A DNA stretch of 8,403 nt from Bacteroidota bacterium (GCA_004292985.1 RDXT01000590.1:1-8403); one strand, 5' to 3'; positions 1 through 6,469 are shown, counted from the first letter of the stretch. A program made the numbers and translations. Notes: generated from the sequence alone by a model not told the origin.

Positions 1-99
1 CACTTTTTTCGCAAGCGCCTCGATTTTCAGCCCGCCCGCTCCGGTCTGAGCAAAAATGTCATACCCCGTTTTAATCCAGATGTCTGTGTTGTCTGTCAT
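1..99 (-). CDS. TetR/AcrR-family transcriptional regulator, N-terminal fragment (runs off the left edge)
   Basis: Only the first 33 codons are present; the reading frame is open to base 1, so the gene continues outside the window. The peptide begins MTDNTDIWIKTGYDIFAQTG and continues with GLKIEALAKKV. This is the usual start of the TetR DNA-binding domain: a first helix carrying the W/I-x-x-G-hydrophobic-x-x-F pattern, a small Gly-rich turn, then the helix of the helix-turn-helix (I/V-x-x-I/L-A-K/R-x-V/A). TetR proteins are normally dimeric repressors with a C-terminal ligand pocket, which is not visible here, so ligand and targets are unknown. It lies 32 bases downstream of the 573-residue gene on the same strand and may be cotranscribed with it. 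No Shine-Dalgarno sequence precedes the ATG. The family call rests on a short stretch but the pattern is distinctive. Confidence 0.72.
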   Translation of the reverse strand, partial: MTDNTDIWIKTGYDIFAQTGAGGLKIEALAKKV

Positions 100-131
100 C
101 GCGTGAAGTTGTTCGGTCTTGCAATTAAATC

Positions 132-1853
132 TCACACCTTCACCTTCAGCAGCGCGGTGAGCCGGTCGCCCAGCAACTGGATGCCAACGCCGTGGTTTTC
201 ATACAGGACATGCTGAAAACGCAGAAAATCGGGCGGAATGTCGCGCGCGTGCTGGGAAAGAATAATCACCCGCTTGCCTAAGGCATGGGCCAGACCGATG
301 CGGTAAAATACATCGGCATGCTTATAGGTCAGGTCGGCGATCACCAGCGAGGCGGCGTTGATCTCCAGCCAGGCCTGCTCCATATTTCCTTCGTAATAGA
401 GGCTGACACCCCGTGGCGCGTCCCAGCCCGCATGCGCGAGGGTTTGCTGCAGGTGCTGCCAGAGGGTGTCGGACCAGTAGGTGTCTAAGGGCATCAGGAT
501 CAGGGCCGTATGGGGGCGCTGCGGAATGTCGCGTGCGGCAAAAACGGGGTTAAACACCATTTCCCGACCGGGAAGGGGCGCAGGAGAAGGCTCCGGCTCC
601 GCTGTCTGATAGGCCTGAATATCAGTCTCCTGCCAGATAAACTGGCGGATTTCCTGGTGCCGCGCTGCACTGCCCCAGCGCATGCTCAGGCTGCCGTAGC
701 AGGGTTGCTCCCCTACGGGAAACTGGTAGGTGAGGCTCAGCGTCTGGCCACTCAGCGGATGATTGACCGACAGCACCAGCAGGCTGATCTGTGTCTGGTA
801 GGTGTTCCAGTGGCCCAGGAGCTGGGCGACTGTCAGGGAAGGGAAGGTCTGGCCCCGCAGGGTGGACAAAAAGGCTGTTACCTGCTGCCGCTCCAGGTAG
901 GCCGCAGAAAGCCCCATCATCATCTGGACCACCCGCTCGATCTGGAAACCGTGGGCATCGAAGGAAAACAGCTCGTGCATCAGGCCGTCTTCGCCCCCGC
1001 TGCGGCTGCCGGGTTCGAGGTTTTTGCGGCTCAGCGCCTTGATTTCGGCTGCCTGGGTAGAAACGATCTCGATGCTGGCCTGCCGCTGCTCCCTGCTCAG
1101 GTCGAGCGAAATATCCACCAGCTGCCCCTCGCGGGTGGCGGCATCCATGTGAATGCGGATGATCCTGGGGCGGCTTTTTTTGTAAAAGGCTGCCAGAATC
1201 CCCTGGCCGATGTCGGTATAAGGCTGACCGTCGCGGGCGATAAAACGCACATTAAACGGCTCGCTGTCAAGAAAGCGGGTGGAGATATTCTCTAAGAGGG
1301 TCTGAAGGGCGTCGGGGTCAAACTCTTCGCCGAGGGCAAACTGGTCGCGGAGGTTGCTCACTTCCTTCCAGGCAGAAGTAAGGGCCGGCTGGGTCTCCTG
1401 TTTTTTAGGTTCCGGCTCAGCCGGGGCGCTCTCCGACGCAGCATCTCCCCAGCGCTTACGCTCCTCCTCCTCTTGCTCCGGGCTTAACGGGGTCCATTCG
1501 CCCAGCAGCATGCGGCAGATCTGCTGCTTCTCAAAGTTGCCTTTACCCGCGATCACGTAGTGAAGCTCACCCACTCCTTTTTCCGAAAAGCGCACATTGA
1601 TCCCCACGCTGCGGTTTTCGGGGGTGCTGCACGAGGTAACGAGGCTTTTGAGTTTCTGGGTGTGTTTCGCGTACACCTCCACCAGGTCTTCGTTGTTCAG
1701 GCCATAATGGCTCTCCCCGTCGCGGGTGGTGAGGTAGGCCGAAAAACGTGCGGGACTGAGATAAGATTCCTCGATCTGACGAAGCCGTTCGACAAATATA
1801 GCAATAGCTGGAAACTCAAGTCTCCCGTATAAGGGAGCGGCCGGATTCGCCAT
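132..1853 (-). CDS. Uncharacterised 573-residue protein: three divergent internal repeats plus C-terminal nucleoside 2-deoxyribosyltransferase-like domain
   Basis: I do not recognise this as a named protein. The C-terminal ~125 residues (about 447-573) resemble the nucleoside 2-deoxyribosyltransferase-like (NDT/TIR-like Rossmann) fold: a first strand ALILMPL, a middle helix ending in I-N-A-A-S-L-V-I-A-D-L-T (498-509), the signature DVFYRIGLAHALGK (514-527), strand VIILSQ, then D-I-P-P-D-F. In typical relatives the signature reads NVFYELG and its Glu is the nucleophile; here residue 518 is Arg, so glycosyl transfer is doubtful and binding of a nucleotide-like ligand is a more cautious guess. 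Upstream, about 19-120, 181-280 and 302-410 share one pattern (helix, F-x-x-x-F/L-x-x-x-R-D/G-G, a helix, two to three beta strands, a final helix), so the protein looks triplicated. Acidic, Pro-rich linkers lie at about 121-157 and 414-430. No signal peptide or membrane segment is seen, so it is probably cytoplasmic. ATG at 1853 is chosen because an upstream in-frame alternative is not apparent and the leader is short. Confidence 0.8.
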   Translation of the reverse strand: MANPAAPLYGRLEFPAIAIFVERLRQIEESYLSPARFSAYLTTRDGESHYGLNNEDLVEVYAKHTQKLKSLVTSCSTPENRSVGINVRFSEKGVGELHYVIAGKGNFEKQQICRMLLGEWTPLSPEQEEEERKRWGDAASESAPAEPEPKKQETQPALTSAWKEVSNLRDQFALGEEFDPDALQTLLENISTRFLDSEPFNVRFIARDGQPYTDIGQGILAAFYKKSRPRIIRIHMDAATREGQLVDISLDLSREQRQASIEIVSTQAAEIKALSRKNLEPGSRSGGEDGLMHELFSFDAHGFQIERVVQMMMGLSAAYLERQQVTAFLSTLRGQTFPSLTVAQLLGHWNTYQTQISLLVLSVNHPLSGQTLSLTYQFPVGEQPCYGSLSMRWGSAARHQEIRQFIWQETDIQAYQTAEPEPSPAPLPGREMVFNPVFAARDIPQRPHTALILMPLDTYWSDTLWQHLQQTLAHAGWDAPRGVSLYYEGNMEQAWLEINAASLVIADLTYKHADVFYRIGLAHALGKRVIILSQHARDIPPDFLRFQHVLYENHGVGIQLLGDRLTALLKVKV

Positions 1854-1872
1854 AGAGGATTTTTTCGTGAAA

Positions 1873-1901
1873 TTGACAAACGAATCTACGGATTTTATTG
1901 T
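1873..1901 (+). promoter_or_regulatory. Possible promoter for the M50 protease cluster
   Basis: TTGACA at 1873-1878 is followed after 17 bases by TATTGT (1896-1901), a sigma70-like arrangement. Read as a Bacteroidota promoter, the same stretch gives a -33 TTG and a poor -7 (TATTGTTT). A second option is TAATTTAA at 1940-1947, but it is only four bases from the start codon. The 98-base gap between divergent starts must hold promoters for both sides; which bases are used is uncertain. Confidence 0.25.
1881..1888 (-). promoter_or_regulatory. Possible -7 element for the 573-residue gene
   Basis: On the minus strand this reads TAGATTCG, matching five of the six fixed bases of the Bacteroidota -7 consensus TAnnTTTG. 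It lies 27 bases before the ATG, which would give a short leader of about 20 bases. No good TTG is seen at the -33 position, so this is a weak call. Confidence 0.28.
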
Positions 1902-1951
1902 TTTTAACGAGGACGTTCAGCGCTTTCGGCATTAATGGTTAATTTAACGGA

Positions 1952-3145
1952 ATGAATTCATATCGCAGGATCCTCGGGTATCTGCTTCACCCGACCTTAT
2001 TTATTCTCACTTTTTTCACTACTTCGCTGGCAGGCGCTGAGTTGGTTACGGGCAAATCCTGGTTTATCTCTCTGACAATGAAGGACTTGCCGCAGGGCTT
2101 CAGCTACGCGTTTTCGTTTCTGGCCTTCCTCACCTTCCATGAGTTCGGGCATTATTTTACGGCGCTCTACCACAGGGTTCGCTGCACGCTGCCCTATTAC
2201 ATCCCCTTGTTTATTCCTGTGCCGGGCATGCTCAATATTGGTTCTCTGGGGGCTGTGATTGCCATCCGCGAGCGGCCTGCGAGCACCCGCCAGTATTTCG
2301 ATATCGGCATTGCAGGGCCGCTGGCGGGGTTTGTGGTCTCGCTGCTGCTGCTTTGGTATGGATTTACCCATTTGCCCCCTAAAGAAGAATACATCCTTGG
2401 CATCCACCCGGAGTATGCGGCGGAATACGGAGGCGTGCCCACCGATGAGCAAACGCGGGAGTCGCTGCTGCGCCAGGGGGTCCAGACCTATTCCATCGGG
2501 AACAGTCTGCTGTTTTCGCTGCTCGAAAGGTTTCTTCCCGGCGACGCTTCGCAGGTGCCTTCCCACTTCGAGCTGATGCACTATCCTTTTCTGTTTGTGG
2601 GCTATATCACCCTCTTTTTCACGGCATTAAACCTGCTCCCCATTGGCCAGCTCGATGGCGGGCACGTGATCTACGGGATGTTCGGGCGGCGCATATCGGG
2701 GATTATCTCGCGGATTGCCGTGATAGGGCTGCTGATGATCGGCGGTACAGGCCTGGCTGACCTCCGCATGGACAGCGCCTGGGACCTGCTGTACGTAACG
2801 CTCTACGCTGCCTTTCTGATCTATATGATGATTCTGATGCTGGGGCGCGACAGTTTGCAGGTAGCCATTCCAGTGGCAATTATTCTTTTTCTCTCCCAGG
2901 CTACCCTGAAATGGGTTTTTCCCGACTATGCACCGAACCTCATCTGGCTGATCTACGCGTGGATGGGGCTGCGCTTCATCAAAGTGGACCATCCCCCCGC
3001 CGCGCATGAGCACCGCTTAGACTGGGGACGAATGGTCCTCGGCGGCATTGCCATTCTGATTTTTATTTTGTGTTTTACCCCTGATCCGCTCCGCGTCGAA
3101 GGGCCAGAGCCAGTGGCCACGGAAGAGGTCGCGTCAAACAGATAA
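1952..3145 (+). CDS. Site-2-type intramembrane metalloprotease (peptidase family M50)
   Basis: This is an integral membrane zinc protease expected to cut substrates inside the membrane, as S2P-type enzymes do in regulated proteolysis. The zinc motif HEFGH is at residues 63-67, and the third ligand lies in N-L-L-P-I-G-Q-L-D-G-G-H (227-238), with Asp235 as the likely ligand. The G-S-L-G-A-V motif (98-103) and the A-G-P-L-A-G-F segment (121-127) are further M50 hallmarks. About eight or nine hydrophobic segments are visible, roughly 10-30, 50-70, 112-138, 210-232, 250-270, 278-296, 302-318, 328-342 and 362-377. There is no PDZ domain, unlike RseP, and the layout is closer to the S2P/EGY-like branch. 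A soluble insertion (about 140-205) separates the two halves of the active site. It is the first gene of a plus-strand cluster and overlaps the next by one base. Substrate is unknown; no anti-sigma factor gene is in the window. Confidence 0.92.
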   Translation: MNSYRRILGYLLHPTLFILTFFTTSLAGAELVTGKSWFISLTMKDLPQGFSYAFSFLAFLTFHEFGHYFTALYHRVRCTLPYYIPLFIPVPGMLNIGSLGAVIAIRERPASTRQYFDIGIAGPLAGFVVSLLLLWYGFTHLPPKEEYILGIHPEYAAEYGGVPTDEQTRESLLRQGVQTYSIGNSLLFSLLERFLPGDASQVPSHFELMHYPFLFVGYITLFFTALNLLPIGQLDGGHVIYGMFGRRISGIISRIAVIGLLMIGGTGLADLRMDSAWDLLYVTLYAAFLIYMMILMLGRDSLQVAIPVAIILFLSQATLKWVFPDYAPNLIWLIYAWMGLRFIKVDHPPAAHEHRLDWGRMVLGGIAILIFILCFTPDPLRVEGPEPVATEEVASNR

Positions 3146-3807
3146 TGTATATGCAGGAAGTTTCCCATACGCTGGAAGTGCTGCCAGATAAGGTCGTCAG
3201 CACGTTTTTACTCCTTCCCGAGCAAGCGCGGGCCATCCTTTCACTGGGGCATGGGGCGGGCTCGCACCTCCGCCACGAAACGATGGAGCAGATCGCCCGC
3301 GCCCTGGCTGCGGTCGGAGTGGCTACCTTCCGCTACAATTTTCCGTTTCGCGAGCGCGGAGGCGGCAGAGACTCCGACGCGGTGAGTATCGCGACGGTGC
3401 AGGCCGCTGCTGCGGAGGCCCATCGCCTGGCGCCCCACCTGACCTTGTTGGCCGGAGGGCACTCTTTTGGCGGGCGTATGACTTCGCTGGCTGCGGCAGA
3501 GGGCTTTGCTGCCCCGGTAAAACAACTTGTATTTTTTGCCTTTCCCCTCCACGCACCTGGCAAGGCAGGGATCGAAAGAGCGGCCCATCTGGCAAAAATC
3601 ACGGTGCCCATGCTGTTTCTCAGCGGCACACGCGATACCTTTGCGCTGCCCGAACTGCTGACATCTGTGGTCGCGCCCTTGCCCCTGGCACACCTGCACT
3701 GGATCGAAGGCGCGGACCACGGCTACAAACTGCCCGCAGCCCTCAAAAAAGACCGCAACGTATTCAGCGAGATGGCGGCAGAAGTCAGAAAAAGGTTGGA
3801 GGCTTGA
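3145..3807 (+). CDS. Alpha/beta hydrolase, KANL3/Tex30-like (dienelactone-hydrolase-like)
   Basis: This 220-residue protein is a compact single-domain alpha/beta hydrolase. The oxyanion-hole strand-turn GHGAGS is at 35-40, the Y-N-F-P-F segment typical of the KANL3/Tex30 group is at 64-68, and the nucleophile elbow GGHSFGG (104-110) places Ser107 as nucleophile. Asp164 in GTRDTF and His192 in GADHGYK complete a plausible catalytic triad, so the enzyme appears intact. Substrate cannot be told; members of this group are mostly uncharacterised esterase-like enzymes. No signal peptide is seen, so it is probably cytoplasmic. Its ATG overlaps the protease stop codon (TAATG), suggesting translational coupling; a second in-frame ATG two codons on (3151) is an equally possible start. 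Thirteen bases separate it from the next gene. Confidence 0.87.
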   Translation: MYMQEVSHTLEVLPDKVVSTFLLLPEQARAILSLGHGAGSHLRHETMEQIARALAAVGVATFRYNFPFRERGGGRDSDAVSIATVQAAAAEAHRLAPHLTLLAGGHSFGGRMTSLAAAEGFAAPVKQLVFFAFPLHAPGKAGIERAAHLAKITVPMLFLSGTRDTFALPELLTSVVAPLPLAHLHWIEGADHGYKLPAALKKDRNVFSEMAAEVRKRLEA

Positions 3808-3820
3808 TAATCAGGCAAAT

Positions 3821-5137
3821 ATGAAAGTCAGTAATTGGGGAAAATATCCGGTTGCAGAGGCGCAGCTACTCAGCTACCGGCCCGGAAAGCCCCTTTCAGA
3901 ATATACATCCTGGATTGGCCGGGGCATGGGCCGCTGCTATGGCGACTCTGCACTCGCGCCGATGATCGTGTCGGGCCTCCAGATGAACCGTTTTCTGGCC
4001 TTTGATGCGGAAAAGGGGCTGCTCACCTGCGAGGCTGGCACTACCTACGAAGAAATTATTGCCCATTTTTTACCCCGGGGCTGGTTTCCGCCCGTAACGC
4101 CGGGGACCAAATATGTCTCGATGGGCGGTGCCCTGGCCTCGGATGTGCATGGCAAAAACCACCATGTCGAAGGTTCTTTTTCCCGCCATGTGCAGTGGTT
4201 CGATCTGCTGACGGCCACAGGCACTGAGCTGCGTTGTTCGCGAGCTGAAAACGCCGCTGTTTTTTACGCAACTGCCGGAGGCATGGGCCTCACCGGATTT
4301 ATCCTCCGGATGTGCCTGCAACTCAAGCCTGTCAGCAGTTCATTCATCCATGTCGAATCGCTCAAGGCCCGCAACCTGGAGGAAATCCTGGGCATGTTCG
4401 ATGAGTTTGTGACTGCGACCTACAGCGTTGCCTGGATTGACTGCCTGAGTGGCGGCAGCGGGCTGGGGCGCTCGATTTTGCTCAAGGGCGAGCACGCTGC
4501 TATTTCCGATATGCCTGCGGGGAAAGCGGCGCTGGCTGTTTCGCAAAAAAAACGAATTACAGTCCCTTTTGACCTGCCTTCATTTACCCTCAACTCCCTC
4601 AGCATCAGGGCCTTTAACGCCTTGTATTATGGGAAACAGTTCTCGCCCCGCAGCAGCGCACTCAGCGATTATGACAGCTATTTTTATCCGCTGGATGTGA
4701 TTCACCACTGGAACCGCATCTATGGCCGCCGGGGGTTTACCCAATACCAGTTTGTGGTGCCCAAAGCAGCGGGCAAGGCGGGTATCCGGGAGGTGCTGGA
4801 GCGGGTACAAAAAGCGGGGATGGGTTCGTTTTTGTCAGTGCTGAAGCTTTTCGGGCCGGAAGAAGAGGGCTGGCTGAGTTTCCCGATGGAGGGCTACACC
4901 CTCACGCTGGATTTTCCCATTTCACAAAAGCTTTTTCCCTTTCTGGATGAATTAGACCAGGTGGTGGCCGGATATGGCGGAAGGGTCTATCTGACCAAGG
5001 ATGTGCGCCTGGGGGAAGAGATGTTTCGCCAGATGTATCCCCGGCAGGAGGCCTTTTATGACTTGATTTGCCAGCTCGATCCCGAAGGGCATATATATTC
5101 CCAACAGGCTGACAGACTGGGCCTTACGAAAAGGTAA
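3821..5137 (+). CDS. FAD-dependent oxidoreductase, DprE1-like (decaprenylphosphoryl-ribose oxidase family)
   Basis: The protein belongs to the VAO/GLO-type FAD-binding oxidases and most resembles DprE1, which oxidises the 2'-hydroxyl of polyprenyl-phosphoryl ribose during arabinose donor synthesis in actinobacteria. The FAD-binding half shows GRGMGRCYGD (33-42), P-V-T-P-G-T (91-96), and G-G-A-L-A-S-D-V-H-G-K-N-H-H (102-115) followed by G-S-F-S-R-H-V. The C-terminal substrate domain ends with G-G-R-V-Y-L-T-K-D-V-R (386-396); Lys393 aligns with the catalytic Lys of mycobacterial DprE1. Length (438) is near the ~460 of that enzyme. Position 362 is Thr where mycobacterial DprE1 has the Cys attacked by benzothiazinones. 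No DprE2-like reductase or polyprenyl-phosphoribose transferase is in the window, so the true substrate in this organism is unknown. It is the last gene of the plus-strand cluster and its end overlaps the convergent carrier-protein gene. Confidence 0.87.
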   Translation: MKVSNWGKYPVAEAQLLSYRPGKPLSEYTSWIGRGMGRCYGDSALAPMIVSGLQMNRFLAFDAEKGLLTCEAGTTYEEIIAHFLPRGWFPPVTPGTKYVSMGGALASDVHGKNHHVEGSFSRHVQWFDLLTATGTELRCSRAENAAVFYATAGGMGLTGFILRMCLQLKPVSSSFIHVESLKARNLEEILGMFDEFVTATYSVAWIDCLSGGSGLGRSILLKGEHAAISDMPAGKAALAVSQKKRITVPFDLPSFTLNSLSIRAFNALYYGKQFSPRSSALSDYDSYFYPLDVIHHWNRIYGRRGFTQYQFVVPKAAGKAGIREVLERVQKAGMGSFLSVLKLFGPEEEGWLSFPMEGYTLTLDFPISQKLFPFLDELDQVVAGYGGRVYLTKDVRLGEEMFRQMYPRQEAFYDLICQLDPEGHIYSQQADRLGLTKR

Positions 5138-5621
5138 TCAGCAGGGCGTTTTTCTCGACAGATGACTTTTCCGTTACGTGAATGCGGGACACGGTGCCAT
5201 CGCCGGGTGATTTGATCACGTTTTCCATCTTCATCGCTTCGAGGATCAGCACCACATCGCCTTTTTTCACCACATCGCCCTCTTTCACCTTCAGGGTATG
5301 GATCATGCCAGGCATCGGTGCTTTGAGTACATCGAGTTTGCGGGCTGTTTTGTGCTCCATGCCGAGGGTGCGCATCAGCTGGTCTTCACGCGACTGGATT
5401 TTCACCACACTGCGTTTGCCGTTGACACTCAGCGTAACCTCGCGGGTTTCCGGATCAATTTTCTGCACAAATACATCTAATGACTTGCCATTCAGCATGA
5501 TATGCCAGAGCTGCTCGCTGCGCCGCTGGATGTCGGGATGGATTTCCTTGCCATTTACCACAGTCGCCTGTGCGCCTTGCTCGATGGCGAATTCCCGGTT
5601 TTCGATATGGGCCTGGATCAT
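5124..5621 (-). CDS. Biotin carboxyl carrier protein (biotin/lipoyl attachment domain)
   Basis: This is a 165-residue carrier whose C-terminal ~70 residues form a biotinyl domain: A-P-M-P-G-M-I at 101-107, a K-E-G-D-V-V-K-K-G-D turn at 113-122 and the biotinylation motif EAMKMEN at 128-134, with Lys131 as the modified residue. EAMKM marks biotin rather than lipoate. The N-terminal ~95 residues (including W39-H40 and two beta-rich stretches) resemble the linker region that precedes the biotinyl domain in propionyl-CoA or acetyl-CoA carboxylase alpha chains, so this looks like a carboxylase carrier split off as its own gene. It would shuttle carboxybiotin between a biotin carboxylase and a carboxyltransferase. 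Neither partner is adjacent, so which carboxylase it serves cannot be decided. It follows the OmpA gene after 63 bases, where a separate promoter is possible, and its last 14 bases overlap the convergent DprE1-like gene. No Shine-Dalgarno sequence precedes ATG 5621. Confidence 0.92.
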   Translation of the reverse strand: MIQAHIENREFAIEQGAQATVVNGKEIHPDIQRRSEQLWHIMLNGKSLDVFVQKIDPETREVTLSVNGKRSVVKIQSREDQLMRTLGMEHKTARKLDVLKAPMPGMIHTLKVKEGDVVKKGDVVLILEAMKMENVIKSPGDGTVSRIHVTEKSSVEKNALLITFS

Positions 5622-5653
5622 GAGGGGTATGGGTTAATGCGGGACTAAGTAGG

Positions 5654-5683
5654 TAAATATAAAGAGGCGCAGCGAAGACAAAA
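5654..5683 (-). promoter_or_regulatory. Likely promoter for the biotin carrier gene
   Basis: On the minus strand TTTTG (5679-5683) is followed after 17 bases by TATATTTA (5654-5661), matching the -33 TTTG and five of six fixed bases of the -7 TAnnTTTG consensus, though the spacer is slightly short. The start codon lies 32 bases downstream. The -33 box abuts the stop codon of the OmpA gene, so the carrier gene could be transcribed independently of it. Confidence 0.4.
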
Positions 5684-5684
5684 G

Positions 5685-6389
5685 TCATTGCCGGGGCACA
5701 CGTTCGATCAGCAGAAATTCGACCCGGCGGTTCTGGCTGCGCCCTTCGGCAGCGAGGTTGGTAATAGCGGGGTAAAATTTGCTCCGGGCGGCAGCCATCA
5801 GGCGGTCGGCAGAGATGCCTCTGGTGATCAGTTCGCGCACCACGCGGTTGGCCCTTGCCGCGCTGAGGTCCCAGCCGTCGGCGAGGTTGCGGCTCAGGGC
5901 CTGCTCCTGGTTGTCGGTATGCCCTTCGACCACAATCAGCAGATTTTCTTCGTTGCGGTAGCGGTCGGCAAGCTCGGTGAGGCGCAGTTTGTCCTCGTCG
6001 CTCAGTTCGGTACTTCCGACGGCAAAGAGGATCGGTTTTTGCCGGGTTTTGAGCAGGCGGGGCTGTGCAGTGGCGGCCAGCGGGGCTGCTGAGTCAGGTT
6101 TTGCAGCTGTTTTGCCCGCACTGTCGGCAGGCGGAATGCTGTCTTTGAGCAGAAGCTCGATCTCGTTGTTGCGCAACGTACCGTAGGGCTTGTAAGATTC
6201 TACCTGCTGATAGTAGATTTCCTCCACATACTTCTGAAGTCGGTCGTTGAGGTAGCGCTCGCGGTTGAGGGCCTTCTTCATCGAGTCGGCGCTCAGTTGC
6301 AATTGGTTATAGCGCTCTGTGCTGGTACAGGCACTTATCCCTGCACAGCAGATCACAAACAGCACGGTGCGGACATTCGCCTGCCACAT
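5685..6389 (-). CDS. OmpA-domain lipoprotein (peptidoglycan-binding)
   Basis: The N-terminus has a short charged start, a hydrophobic stretch (V-L-F-V-I-C-C-A-G) and a lipobox I-S-A-C, so Cys21 should be lipidated and the protein exported and anchored in a membrane, most likely the outer one. Residues ~25-65 are charged and heptad-like and may form a coiled coil; 84-112 is an Ala/Pro-rich linker. From about 119 to 230 comes an OmpA-like domain: I-L-F-A-V-G-S-T-E-L-S (120-130), V-E-G-H-T-D (154-159), D-L-S-A-A-R-A-N-R-V (174-183), and S-Q-N-R-R-V-E-F (218-225). Asp174 and the Arg pair 221-222 correspond to the residues that grip diaminopimelate in OmpA-type domains, so peptidoglycan binding is likely. 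Length (234) suits a small Pal/YiaD-like protein with an added coiled coil. The gene has an exact -7 box a few bases upstream and is divergent from the M42 gene. Confidence 0.9.
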   Translation of the reverse strand: MWQANVRTVLFVICCAGISACTSTERYNQLQLSADSMKKALNRERYLNDRLQKYVEEIYYQQVESYKPYGTLRNNEIELLLKDSIPPADSAGKTAAKPDSAAPLAATAQPRLLKTRQKPILFAVGSTELSDEDKLRLTELADRYRNEENLLIVVEGHTDNQEQALSRNLADGWDLSAARANRVVRELITRGISADRLMAAARSKFYPAITNLAAEGRSQNRRVEFLLIERVPRQ

Positions 6390-6404
6390 AAACAGCGGTT
6401 TTTA

Positions 6405-6412
6405 CAAAAGTA
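6405..6412 (-). promoter_or_regulatory. -7 promoter element of the OmpA lipoprotein gene
   Basis: The minus strand reads TACTTTTG, an exact match to the Bacteroidota -7 consensus TAnnTTTG, 15 bases before the ATG. A -33 TTG is not well preserved. The implied leader is only about 10 bases, consistent with the missing Shine-Dalgarno sequence. Confidence 0.5.
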
Positions 6413-6469
6413 GTGATTTCGGGTATTATGTCATCAGAAGGGGCTTTTTCTTTTAGCCTGAATTGCGCT

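Noticed and set aside
132..515. Calling the C-terminal NDT-like domain a TIR-type immune effector
   Set aside because: Some defence effectors use a related fold, but the catalytic Glu is absent here and no partner such as a cyclase, SAVED or Argonaute protein is nearby. The evidence does not reach a defence claim.
510..1295. A 261-codon open frame on the plus strand
   Set aside because: It lies wholly antisense to the 573-residue gene, has no recognisable motif and a low-complexity composition (Gly, Leu, Gln, His), as expected from the opposite strand of a GC-rich gene.
1997..2581. A 194-codon open frame on the minus strand
   Set aside because: It is antisense to the M50 protease gene, is rich in Arg, Gln and Lys and has no recognisable domain.
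5118..5136. CCTT...AAGG inverted repeat as a bidirectional terminator
   Set aside because: The stem is only four base pairs with no following T-run on either strand at the right distance, and it lies inside both coding regions.
6435..6460. The GGGGC-TTTTTC-TTTT stretch as an intrinsic terminator
   Set aside because: There is no upstream complementary arm, so no hairpin forms; it sits between two divergent starts, where a terminator is not expected.
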